From positions 68,560,501 through 68,624,500 of the forward strand of contig CM059585.1 in NCBI GenBank assembly GCA_030407085.1: a stretch of 64,000 bases of DNA. The letters run 5' to 3'. The notes beneath the pieces are model-generated. The model saw nothing but the letters and a program-made list of their open reading frames with translations, had not been told where the DNA came from and made no database searches. This DNA is from Trichopria drosophilae (lineage: Eukaryota; Arthropoda; Insecta; Hymenoptera; Diapriidae). The position numbers were made by a program, and so were the translations under genes. Shown here one piece after another: positions 44,251 to 55,488 of this stretch. Numbering within the stretch: the first letter of the stretch is position 1; each line of letters opens with the position of its first letter.

Positions 44251-46305
44251 ATCTGCGCCATTAGTGTCTGAGTTCCCTTCAAACCACTCGTGATGATGCT
44301 CGGAAAGATCCGAATTTGTCTTTCGCGATTTGGGAGGTAATTCGGAGAAATTATCGTTCGATCGTACAATCCAATGGCCAATGTAATTTTTCTCGATATA
44401 AGCAACAGCAGTCTTATTCCGAATTAAATAGTGCTTTTCGTTTAAAAAACCTTGAACGTCGTCGATACACTCCAGACTTGTACCGTTATACTGAACTGGG
44501 ATCGTGTAGCTGATGTCAGAATTCCTTCGGTTTCAGCCTTTTAAACGAGACAGTGTTCCCTCCCTTTAATAATTTAGACATTGTAATCAGTAATACTTTG
44601 ACGAGAAGAGTTAATTTCTAAAACATTATCGTATCCTGCGTAGACTATTTTCAAGAGCGGCATCGAAACGCACCTATATACGTAAACAACCCTTCTTTAC
44701 GAGGTCCCAATGAGTAGCGCAACTTACGAAAACATCAGACGTTAGATCGAAAACAAACAGACAATAACCATTTGCAAATTCGTCCCTCGGGATTTCGTTT
44801 CCCTTGTTATGAAATGAATATCTGAACCTTACAACAGTATGTAATACGCATCTACCAATAGTTTTGAATTTTTTTTAAAATTTGGCAGAAGAGGTTTTCT
44901 TGGTATTTGTATACCGTCAACATTGAAAGATAAAAAGTTTACACCGTAATTTTTAAAATTTATGGATTAAGTCGACGATTGCCGTTAAAAGCTTTATTGT
45001 CGACAAAACCGCCCTTTCAGTAACTACCCGAGAATAAATATGAAATGCAAACGATTTTACTTCGACTCTGGTGAGAGGATATTTCACTGGAATATCGCAG
45101 AATATCGTCCGATGAGATCCACTGTTTGAGAATTTTCAGTGTATTTTTTAAGGTTAGTTAGTCCAACATTATTCGTACTTTGCGGAAACGAATCCATATA
45201 ATCCCTTGTGTTTTTATACCAAAGCGTCGAAGTCAAGTGCGAAGACTTTGCCGCTGGACCGTGTTTCAATAATGTCTCAATGTACGATCGGCAGGCGCAG
45301 ATATTATTAGGTGGTGATAATAGTGTTTGGTTAAAGAAAACATCTACTTGATTAAACACTGAATGCAATAAGTTACTTTAAGGTGCAACTTTGACGTTAT
45401 CTTCTGTATCGTTGAGATGAATACAAGCTTTGATTCTAATTAATTAATTGTATGCGCAAGGTCAATGTACTTTTCGCCTTGTCGGCTACAACAAATTATA
45501 CTGGCGAGTCACGTATCAACGAAGAAACGAGTTTATAGTGCACCCAGTGCGAGCTCTCGATCGTCATGATCGTGTGGCAGAGGTAAGGTGAAGAGTTCGA
45601 GCTCGGATTTCATGAATCGCATGAGTGTGAATAGAGAAAAGACATTATAGGCCAGTCATTTAAGACATAAAAAAGGCGTGAGCATACAAAAAATACAACG
45701 CGCTATTTTTCTTTTTCTATATGTATGGGAGGTCCAGAAAAGCTTATTTCCGAGTGGTTGCATTCCTGGGCCCTGCGCTTTTTGTAGGGGCAGGGGGAAT
45801 AAAACAAATTTTTTTCGCTGTAACTGCGAATTTTAGTCCAAATTGAATGAAAGACCCTGCGTTTTGTAGTATTTTTAAAACCCTACAATTTTGCTGCAGA
45901 CGACCCCCATCAAAAGACGATGTTTTCGAGTTTATTCTGTCTAAAAGGGGAAAAATGCAATTTTTACGGTTTTTACAATGATCTCGCTTCAGTGAAGATT
46001 TTTTCATCCAAGACGAAGTTGTAGAGCTTGAAAAAACAAAGAAAATGAGCCATCACACGATTAGATTAGTTAAAAATTCAGCAAAGAATGCAGGGTCCCC
46101 GTCCAGAGGTTACGCCGCGGCACGTTTTTTATTCACTGCTGGTGCTGAATAATTACAATAAAATAGAACTAATAACCGCTGATAAAAGAATCAGTATCCA
46201 ATTTCCACCTTTTTGTAAAAGAAGCCGTCTTTTCCATTTCCACGTACAGCTACCACCACTACCAGGACCACCAGCGATCTGGTTAGACCTTCTTTTACCG
46301 CCTTT
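44251..46305. other. Unassigned stretch
   Basis: Frames at 45368-45084 and 46007-45744 (both minus) are unrecognised. 46018-46065 and 46709-46752 share a diverged repeat (GTAGAGCT-GAAAAA...ATGAG...TCACACG). Confidence 0.35.
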
Positions 46306-46309
46306 GAGA

Positions 46310-46400
46310 GAGATTGATTGATTGATCAACAATTTTATTAGTTCCTGACCACAATGGGCCACGGACAACACAAAATACCATCCTCTCATTACAGTAGTCT
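46310..46400 (-). repeat. Possible 3' end of a LINE with a GATT-type tail
   Basis: On the minus strand, TTGTCCGTGGCCCATTGTGG leads into AATAAAATTGTTGATCAATCAATCAATC, a simple-repeat tail like those of some insect non-LTR elements. No RT sequence is attached. Confidence 0.3.
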
Positions 46401-46815
46401 GAGTATGATGGTAATGTACAAAAATGATTTAAAACTAATTTGCTCTCTCTGCGTCGTGGAGCATTGTAAGAAAAGAAAATAATTGAAAACTAAAAATAAT
46501 AATAACATATTTTGTTTATCCAAAATAACCTTAATCTAAAGATCACCCGATTGCTAACAATAGTTTGCACAAAAATAGAAATATCACAGTTACTCAGAAT
46601 TTACCCTAAACAAATATGCATAAACCTGTGACCCCTCAAATTTTATTTTTCTCCTTCCACAGGCTGTAAATCGAAAAATAATGATTTTACGTCGTAGTCG
46701 TTCAATTTGTAGAGCTGGAAAAACCCTTCAAAATGAGAGGTCACACGTTTAATTCCGATACAAATTGATGGAGATATAGCGAAAATGGTCTAAGACCATT
46801 AATAAATGTTTAGGC

Positions 46816-47043
46816 CTGCTTGTTACCTTATACCCGTTAATTTTCAAAAAATCGAACTTAAGTGTTGTGAATAAATTACTAATTTATAAAGCGATCATCA
46901 GACCTCTAATTACGTATGGTTCTCCAATGTGGAATAGCATTAGTGTAACAAATTCTAACAGGCTACAAGTATTATAAAATAAATTTTTGCGATTAGTCGG
47001 CAATTACCCAACGTATACATGGGCAAATCCCCAGAACTTTTGA
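46816..47043 (+). pseudogene. Jockey/CR1-type LINE RT C-terminal relic
   Basis: One frame reads TLYPLIFKKSNLSVVNKL, YKAIIRPLITYGSPMWNS and NRLQVL, stop, NKFLRLVGNYPTYTW. This is the conserved block after the RT palm in Jockey-like LINEs (KxxLYKxxIRPxLxYGxxxW and LQxxQNKxLR). The internal TAA replaces the first Q of the QNK motif (CAA to TAA). No other part of the element is recognisable nearby. Confidence 0.7.
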
Positions 47044-47099
47044 CTTTTATGTTATTTTAAGATTCACGTAAATAAGCTGTACAGAAATATTTATAAAAC

Positions 47100-47815
47100 A
47101 TTACTATTGACTAAAAAGGATATGCTTTTCAAGGTACAGTTATTTATTTTGCGTGATAGTTGATTAAAAAAACCAAAGGAAACACGAAAGCTCATAATAT
47201 TTGAATAAACTGCTGCGTGCAAATCGTATTTTTTTAAATATTTTGTTCTGTAACTTTTGGAACGTGTATTTTTTTCATTTGAAAATCAGATTGTTGATTA
47301 ACGGCACTTTATAAAAGCCAAAGATACTTGAAAAATAAGTGTGCCTATCGCCTAATAAGAATGACACGCGTCCAAAGTCGCGTGCAGAAGATTTATGGAA
47401 AATGGAATTTTCGTTAATTTCTAACAATAACTTTTGGAACAAACAATATTATGGCTCCATACTTTGGGAATTTTTAATTGATGATATCATAAGTGACGTA
47501 TTCCAATGAATAAGGTGTGCCTTGTCTCATCTCAATTCTGTGCCTATTACAACCTATAGCCTTCGTGCGTAACTGTTGTTGAAAAATGACACTTTTGTCA
47601 GGCACACGAACTATACACAATTAAATGCTTCGATTATTGGCGTAATTTATTGTTTTAGGTGTCATAATAATACTCTGAACTTGTTCCAGAAATACAATAC
47701 GATGTTCAGGGGTAAAACAAGACATGAATGAAATTATCTCTTTGACACAAACTCCTTTCTTTACACGGAAAAATGCTGAAATTTGTTACGTGCGGGTTTT
47801 ATTGGTAACTAACTG
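47100..47815. other. AT-rich stretch, nothing recognised
   Basis: No coding or repeat signal beyond AT-richness. Confidence 0.4.
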
Positions 47816-48330
47816 ATCATAAATACGTTGACAAATATTCAAAAATGAAGATGGTAGATACAATATGGCGGACCAAATTCCTAAAAAGTTGCTTGAACCA
47901 ACTGAACCTGTGTATTCGGGGTCGCTGATCGGTCGAGATTCGCTATAGCTTTGCTCCAGAAATAATGAAAATGTAACTTTGGGTAACTTTGTTTTTCATA
48001 TCCCTTGCTTCATCTTTTCTGGTTAAAACTTAATAAATATGGTACTAATGACAACTTACGTTATACCTATTTAAAATTTGTTTTCAGGACTGCCGAGATT
48101 GTAATGCCTTAAATCGACTTAAATAAATGTTTGCTGCTAAAATTTGTATATTATGCACCTAAAAGCAAAAAGAAAGAAAACCCCCGAATACCCAATTTGA
48201 GCTTGTGTGAGTAACTTCTTACAAATGCGGTCTTCCATATTGAATTCGCCATCTTGAATTCTAAATATCTGTTGACGGATTCGTGACCAGTAACTTAAAA
48301 AACCCCGAGTAACAAATTTCATCTGTTTTC
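47815..48330. repeat. Dispersed foldback-repeat sequences
   Basis: Contains CAATATGGCGGACC (47868), GTATTCGGGGTCGCTGATC (47912) and, inverted, ACCCCCGAATACCC (48181), CCATATTGAATTCGCCAT (48237) and ACCCCGAGTAAC (48302). These are the same words as in the foldback element at 33330-33600. Confidence 0.55.
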
Positions 48331-48337
48331 CTTTTTT

Positions 48338-48387
48338 TTAACTTTACGCTTTAACAAAAAATTTTTTTTTTTAAAGCGTAAAGTTAA
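48338..48387. repeat. Perfect 17-bp hairpin
   Basis: TTAACTTTACGCTTTAA (48338-48354) and its exact reverse complement (48371-48387) flank a 16-base A/T loop. The outer bases are TTAA on both sides. Confidence 0.8.
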
Positions 48388-48784
48388 AAGTTCTGTGGAT
48401 TTACCCATATATGTTACAAAAATGCAAACGGATTTAAATATAGAAACGATAGTCGATTACATAAAAAATTTGTCAACGACGTTTTGTATGAGTGTTGAAA
48501 CAAAGCAAAATAAGCTATTATATTATATTATATTAGAGGATTTAACTTATGAAACTCGTATCTATAAACATAAAAGAGTTTTTTATATAAATTTTCTCAG
48601 CAACTTTGTTTATTTGCATGTTCTTTTATTATTAGTCAGTCTTATATAGTTTATAGCTATATGTTTTTGTTAGGTAGGTTAAATTTGTGAAATTAAGGAA
48701 CTACCAATCAATGTTATGCGCAAATACATCTTTGATGTAAAAATTTGTTTATAAATAAATACATATTAATAGAATAATAATCAT

Positions 48785-49235
48785 TCATAAACTAACAATA
48801 AATCGTCATTATTAACACTCATCTGACATTAAATTACGCAATTATGGGGATTTATTATCGTTTTTGTTATTTGTTTATGTACCAATTAACCACGAAGCAT
48901 CAGGTCGTTGAACCATGACGTACCTCACTCTCATGCCAAGGGCCTTCGTACGTTTTTATTTACGCTCGTTTACTGACCTACCTCACATGGCGTCGATAAG
49001 GTTATTTACGATCATAAGCTAATATTTATCTGACATTAATGACCCTATTAGCATTATTTATTGACGTTTTTATTGTTTGTTTTGACTTTAATTCGCCATT
49101 AGTAGCCATTATCACCTTTTTATGAGGTCATTAACCCCTGACCTATCTCAAGGCTCGTCTAGCGTCTGGCGCCAGATCTACCTCAATGTGGAGGTGTTTA
49201 CGTCTGGCTATCGGTACCCCCTTACTACTTACACT
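48785..49235 (-). repeat. Uninterrupted copy of the dispersed repeat (empty site)
   Basis: Reverse complement aligns with 9700-9850 joined to 11433-11770. At about 49082-49095 it has one TTAA (minus strand GAATTAAAGTC) where the other copy carries the 1.58-kb TTAA element. Confidence 0.75.
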
Positions 49236-51045
49236 TCACCTACGTTAATCTTTTAGAAATGATTAAAGTATCCCTTTCATGACTCTGTAAATATAACGCT
49301 TCTATACACCCTAACGTGGTTAATTGAAAATGGCACATCAAGTGTGGTCGGCCTAGTCTAACACGTACTACAACGTGAATGACGAACGTCTTCTTTACGC
49401 TCCATAGAAAAAAAACTTTAACGAAGAATATCACGGTTATAATAATTTTATAATGTACTCAACGCATCGTGCATATGGGATTCTATTGAATACAAACCGC
49501 CGGCGGATATGTAGGTACCTGAATTCGACATTCACATACAACTAACTTTTACAAAATACAGTACAAATATTGAAACTTATTTTACTATTCAAATTATTTT
49601 CATACATTACAGTAGCACACGCGCTCTCTCAATGGATACTATAATTTCAGAACAAATTCACATACGCAACAACAGTGCATATAAGATATACAATGTACGT
49701 ACGGTGGCTATTACAGATTCGCCATTCGGAATTTATAGACTCAACATTATTACATTCGTCGTTCATAACCAATCGATATTTACATCATAATTGTAAAACT
49801 GAAAAAAAAACGTTCTTTGATCTCTATTGAAAGTATTAATAATTTTGAATAATTTTGTTGCGTTACGTAGACTTTTGGATCGTTTCAGCGATAAAAATAA
49901 TGAGCAGATAAAAAAGAACCTAAAATATTTTTATTTCATTTTGTAATATTTTTGTGTATAATAATCGTCTTTTTTCAATTATCTCTGTAGGAAAATAGCA
50001 GAATCGATCTTTCAACAATAAAAAAAAATTTAATTGAGAAAGTGATATGAAGATGGCATACCTGCTATTCTCATTTCCATATGAGAAGGATTAAAAACGC
50101 ATACTTTTTTCAATAGACTTTTACCTCTTTCATATAACGTATGAAATAACAAATTGTTTTATTTACTTATTTTAATTTAACAAATAAAAAATCGTGCCTT
50201 CTTTTCCTTCTATCAAATATATTGTGTAAGATAGACTTTTTCTGTTTCTAAAGCAGCGTTACCTCTTAATTTAATATATAGACAAAGATAACAATGAGGA
50301 AACCAATTAAAAATACACAAGACGTTAATCTAATTAATAATAATAGCTGCGTATTTTTGAATATTAGGTGTAATTTTAAATGCTGTTTAAGCGTCGATTT
50401 GAATATCTTAAACAGTAAGACATGCAATTATTTGTTAAAAATTATTATAAGACTAGTCTTCCTTATTTTGTTTGAAACAACTCTCTAAGTGTATTTTAAT
50501 GGTTTCCATATTTTTCCGAACTCTGTATACTAATAGTCAATATGACTTGGGTTCAAGTCGCCGAAAAATATTATTAACAACTGTTTAGAATTTTGAGGGA
50601 AGATATACTTGGTGACGAATAATGAAGCAAAAAGTAGTACTTGGGGAATACTTACTCATACCAGTTTGTAAGTGTCATCATTCCATACAGCGTTGCTAAA
50701 GCAAACATGCCATGAAAGAAACTCCAATTATAAGCAACGGTTTCGTCCTCGTTATCCCATACTTTTGGTGTGTCACGGCTGTTTTGGCTGCGACCATTAA
50801 CTGCAATATCATATGTAGATATGTCATAAATATTATAGGTATATTTCAGGTAGGGATATTAATGTTCTTGTTATTACAATTTAAATCATCTCAATCACGT
50901 TTTTAATGAGAAAGTTATATATAATATATGTTAAATTGTAGCCTTGTGTTGAAAGTCGGCAATGGTCAGTGATTAACATGTTAACACCATACGCAGTTAT
51001 TCAATCAAAGATATTTCTCCTGGCCATAATTAGTATATTGTTTAG
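49236..51045. other. AT-rich stretch, nothing recognised
   Basis: Short AT-driven frames only (for example 50294-50488 and 50712-50906, plus strand). Confidence 0.4.
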
Positions 51046-53706
51046 TTAAGGGGGAAGACCAGTTTGACGAGGGTAAAAGCAGGTCAATTTTCAGGAATTT
51101 TTTTCTGACGAAATATGCATTGTACACAAAATCTGATTAGACCATCATTTTTATTAGGTATTAAAGTATTTTGTGTAAAAATGTTCAAAATTGCCACCGT
51201 GGCGCTACTTCACGCGCGGCCTGTTTTTTTGAGATGTCCAAACGGTGTGCATGAAATCGAAAGTTTGTGTGATCTGAAAAAAAAATAAAAAATATGGTCA
51301 TTATCTACATAGTATTGGCTATCGTGTGATGGGGGCGTTTGTCGAAAAAAAATTTTTTCGCCGAGAACAAAATTCTTGAAAATTTTTTGTTTTTTTCGGC
51401 CAAAACATGATGCTATTATTGTTTATAACAATCGTAAAAAGCTCCCATTACACGATAGGTACTATCCCAGAGAATATGTGGTTCCAGTTTCAAGTCGATT
51501 GATCGATTGGAACTCGAGAAATCGTGCACACCGTATTTAAAACTGTAGTTTCGAGAAAAACGCGTTTAAAATTTTGGCACCAGTTTTTTCAATGAAAAAA
51601 TTATTTTTAATCTGCTTACCACTCATCGCCCATTCCTGGTACATACAGTACACCTTCTTCTTCAAGAAAAGCCTCAAGTGCCGATCGCGCCGCTCTTTGT
51701 TCAATTCTGCCTTCTTTTGATGCGCTGATCGACCGCCTGTTGGCTTGTGAAATTCGGTTATCGTCTGTGGAGTTGCACATATCGAGGGCATTTTGTCCAA
51801 TTTTGATATCCATGACTTGCATAACTTTTAGGATACTTTTGAAGCCTTCGTTGAATATAATTGCAGCACAATATGTCGCAATTTCGACAGTTTTGGCGCC
51901 GCTGAATGTTCGCTTCGGAGCACACTAGATCAACGCATTCAGACTCTGGTTGCTGTTCTAAGTATATCCTCCTACACACCACGTCAATAAATTTTCGTTA
52001 CTCAGTTCTTCATATATAGAAGTGATAGCCTTCACCACGACGTCGGAGAGAACCGATTTGCGTTGATAATTGGCCAGATTATCGTGAGATTTTGCTTGTT
52101 GCCAGATGCACCAGCTGGCTTCCCCCTGCGGAAAGTTCTCGTGCTTCACGTTCTCGTTTGTCGATGTTTTGTGTTTCAGCGTGGCCCATATTGCTGTTCT
52201 CATATCCGGTACAGAATCTTTATTTCTTCGGATGGCTAATCCGTAATAAACACTGATCTCATCTATTAGTTTTGCTGTCAGCTTTCCCCTGCCGCCCAGT
52301 CCTTTCGTATCTTTTATTTTTGTTAGTCGAGCTCCCATTCTTTTCTGCACGTGGCCGGCGCATTCTTTTCTTTCGACGATACAATTTTCACCGTAAGGAT
52401 TAGATTCCGTTATCTCTTTAAAGGTTTTGCAATCGCCGTCACCGATATAGGATGTATACTTCACGCCGTGCAATTCTTCGGATCTCTGAAACATTTCTTT
52501 AACCGGGTCCACCTCCATTTTCCCGGCACTGCCAACGTGATTCACACTATACTCATTTTTATGTTTCCATCCATGTATCGAAGTCATCGGTATGTGTTTT
52601 CCAGTACTCGCACTTCTTACAATATAAACATTTTACTATAAGATCGATTACTTTTCCTATGCAATGTCCGATCAAAGTCATTACGCCTTGCAACGACGCA
52701 AAACCCCGTTTACGCAAGTTCCGTCGCCAAAAACAGTTAATCTTGTCGATTTTTCACCGGCACTTTCCATCAAATTTTTCTCTTCATGAATAGAACTGAC
52801 GATATCATAATAAACTGTTTTGCTGAAGACTTTCGGGAGGTCCATTATACTGCAGAACTTTCGTAAACCTTCGAAACCGACACCAATGATTCTCATTGCA
52901 AAAACGATGCGTCTGTTGACTTCGTAAGCGTGATTTATAAGCGGACAGGAGTTTATGTAGTGTGGTTCACATTTATTGCAGTTGATGACTAACTTGAATC
53001 CAAGATCGCGGATACTACTTTCAGAAAAAGTCACATTTCCACCGCACGTTTTGCACTTGATCATTGCACTCAACGCTTAAAAAACGAATAAAAAAGAAAT
53101 CAAACGATATCCGTAGGCAGTATTGATTGCTACTTCCTCCGATTTCGTTTTCAATTTTTTCGCCGAAATACTTGTCGATTTCGATGTGTTTTCCAACTCA
53201 TCGGACTTCGGTATCTTAGGTCTTTTCTTTGGTCGTGCAGCTCGTCCGGCACTTTTGCGTGAACCCTTTCGGTCAGACCAAGATTTCTTCATTTTGAATA
53301 AAGGAAATAACTTTCGATTATACGTTAGCCACGCGGGAAACGCGCCAAAACGTTCGCCGCTGTTCGGCATACAAACCCTTAAAATTAGGCACTACCGGTG
53401 TACTTACTGTTGAAACTGCTTCTAACTGACTGTAAAATACATCTAACGACCTCTGTTGGTCTACCTGGAGTATTAGAAATAATAGAAATTGAATGGTAAG
53501 TCGTTACGCGCTACCCGCCGGGCAGGTAGCATTTTGGCGCTGGCACGCGTTTCGGAGCGCTTCGATTAAAGGTCGAAATCTGAATGAAAAAAAATTCTGC
53601 CGGCTATAACACCTTTTGTACCTTATTCTAGAGGGTTCAAAGGATTTTTTAAGCCAATAAAAAAAAACAAGATTTTTGAAAATTTCAAACTGGTCTTCCC
53701 CCTTAA
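51046..53706 (-). mobile_element. Kolobok-like DNA transposon, copy 2, TTAA-flanked
   Basis: The element is 51050-53702 (2653 bp). Both ends read GGGGGAAGACCAGTTTGA inwards, and TTAA lies at 51046-51049 and 53703-53706. TTAA duplication and a single transposase gene on the minus strand fit the Kolobok superfamily. Between the left TIR and the gene are about 560 bp of AT-rich, T-run-containing DNA; between the right TIR and the first ATG are 330 bp. Confidence 0.8.
51616..53370 (-). pseudogene. Kolobok-like transposase, copy 2
   Basis: ATG at 53370; segments 53370-53077, 53073-52681, 52587-51958 and 51822-51616 are all in one frame. N-terminus: Lys/Arg-rich, nuclear-localisation-like (GRAARPKKRPK). 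Zinc-like pairs CKTCGG and CNKCEPHYI follow, then RIVFAMRIIGVGFEGLRKFC, then a TVFGDGT box (Asp). Next come GSAGKMEVDPVKEMFQRS, YTSYIGDGDCKTF (second Asp region), CAGHVQKRMGARL, GLAIRRN and SWCIWQ. C-terminus: FSGAKTVEIATYCAAIIFNEG and QVMDIKIGQNAL. Lesions: TAA after 'FLFVF', a frameshift pair between about 52720 and 52590, and two TAG codons near 51958 and 51926. It probably cut and pasted the element once; now inactive. Confidence 0.75.
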
Positions 53707-54200
53707 GCACGAAAAATGCTTTGGTAATAACGCCATGTGTCATTGCTACTCAAGCGTGCCATTTCTCGGTTCATTGCATTATTCGATCGTTTTATTTCAA
53801 GTCAATGGAAATCGTTTTATTGGCTCCTGAAGGGAGAGCATCAGAAACACCTCGCATACGCGATTGGTAAACCTGGCAAAGTCGTACTTCCCGTAAACAG
53901 CGAATGCAGCAATTCTCGCCCTTTAGTGCGGCGGATACTATGCCGGCGATCCAGCTGATAAGCTGAAAATAGGGGAGAGAGGAAGATAAAAAGGGATGTA
54001 ATTCGCCTGGTTTCTCCGGATCGAGTCGGTACATACAGTTTAGACGACGGTCCCGACGGCAACGACTGATGAAGGATGGCCGTGTGACTCCCTAGAGGGT
54101 ACACCACTGATCAATTCACAGCCGAACAAGGTTTCACCGGCCTCTCTGTCTATCTCTCTCTTTCTCTTAGTCACACTTAATCATCTTTACCTGCTTATGT
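53707..54200. other. Unassigned stretch
   Basis: No recognised coding or repeat feature; a CT-rich run lies at 54140-54165. Confidence 0.35.
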
Positions 54201-54206
54201 GAACTA

Positions 54207-54447
54207 GGCTTTGAGGACTCTGCGCTTCAATGGATGCATTCATTCCTTTCAGGACGATCTCAATCGATTATTGGATTGGATGGACAGGCATCCCAATATG
54301 AGCACACTACATCAGGAGTTCCTCAAGATACTAGTCTTGGTCTGATTCTCTTCATCATCGTCATTAACACTTTATTCACAAGACTTCGCTACTGTCGAAA
54401 TACTACCATCATTTTTGTTGACGACTCCCAGTTCTATATTTCCACCC
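54207..54447 (+). pseudogene. LINE reverse-transcriptase scrap
   Basis: About 80 codons: ALQWMHSFLSGRSQSI, SGVPQDTSLGLILFII and IIFVDDSQFYIST match RT blocks 4-5 (GVPQGSxLGPxLFxxxxN and FADDxQxY) of Jockey/BovB-like LINEs, with a degraded GVPQG and FVDD for FADD. The match stops abruptly at about 54447, where minus-strand copia sequence starts. Confidence 0.7.
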
Positions 54448-55105
54448 CATTCTTATTAAAAGGTTGTTCCATGAAAATTGTCTCTTCAAGGTCTCCGTAC
54501 AGAAAGGCGGTCTTCTCATCAAACCGGAGCATGTGCAAGTCTTCAGAGGCTACCAAGGAGAATACAGCTCTTACAGTGTCGTATTTCACAACAGCAGCAT
54601 AGACTTCATGGAAATCGATTCCTTCTCTTTGAGCAAAACCCCTTATAACCAGCCGAGCCTTGTATTTATTAATTGATCCATCGGCTTTATACTTTTTCTT
54701 AAAAATCCATCAATTTGAAATCACATTTTGATTTTCCGGCCTATCGACGAGTATCCAGGTTTTATTTTCCTCTAGCGAATCCAGCTCTTCATTTATAGCA
54801 TTTAGCCACTGAGATGAATCGTCACTTTCAATGACAGCTTGCAAGGTCACTGGTTCACAGCAGGCAAATAGAGTTTCTGCGACACTTATATCAGCTGATG
54901 GAATGTTCGTTACAGATGAATCGGACCGTACAGCGGATGCATACGATCTGTTTCTGAGTGGATAAGGGTCTCTAAGAATTGGAGCTCAGGATTCTTCTTC
55001 GGTTGTCTTTCTTCAGACTCCTCAACATTTTGAGATTCGTCCTGTGATTTTACATCAGTTCCTGCAGATTTGTTGACGACTATCAAATCATTCCGGCACT
55101 TGTTC
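54448..55105 (-). pseudogene. Copia C linker and RT fingers
   Basis: In one frame with a stop: WLNAINEELDSLEENKTWIL, stop near 54715, then WIFKKKYKADGSINKYKARL, GFAQREGIDFHEVYA, RFDEKTAFLYGDLEE (motif A Asp) and IFMEQP. This is the copia RT amino half. The xVDD box and RNase H are absent because the sequence ends at the junction with the LINE scrap. Plus-strand frames here are shadows. Confidence 0.75.
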
Positions 55106-55109
55106 TCAT

Positions 55110-55488
55110 CAAATATTACATCTCGTCTTATTATTAATTATTTATTAATTAATTATCGGGCGGAATCGCCCTTTTTACTCAATTTGCCGTATTATTTACT
55201 ATGATTTTGCGAGAGCTGCAGATCGACTTAGACAGATGACGCCATACTTTACATTTGTGTATGAAATGTAGGACTGCAGAAACCGACACCAAGTACAGCA
55301 GCGGTCATGAGTCGATTTCCGCCAGATAAACAATACTTTCGAAACGTAAACACAAACAACGTGGCTCGTCTTACCAACAGCGAGCTGCTGCTTGAAAACG
55401 AAATCGAAAAATTGTTCACCAGACGGGGATCGAACTCACGACCTACGACTTCGTAGTCCAGTGCGTTAACCGCCGTATTATGTAGCAT
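55110..55488 (-). mobile_element. tRNA-derived SINE
   Basis: At the 5' end on the minus strand a tRNA-like head carries an A-box-like GCGGTTAACGCACTGG (55475-55460), an anticodon-arm-like hairpin (CTACG..CGTAG) and a good B box, GAGTTCGATCC (55437-55427). A body of about 230 bp follows, then a small hairpin GGGCGATTCCGCCC (55171-55158) and an A/T-rich (TTAATAA)n tail. It interrupts copia C between the codons around 55488 and 55120; possible short duplication ATAAGA. Transcription would be by RNA polymerase III from the internal promoter. Confidence 0.7.

Noticed and set aside
51758..51982. Separate Cys-rich minus-strand protein (74 codons)
   Set aside because: It is an alternative frame of the Kolobok transposase C-terminal region; the homologous frame is the one at 51822-51616 extended upstream.
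55401..55488. A functional tRNA gene
   Set aside because: The head lacks a complete acceptor stem and continues into a 230-bp body with an A/T tail, so a SINE fits better.
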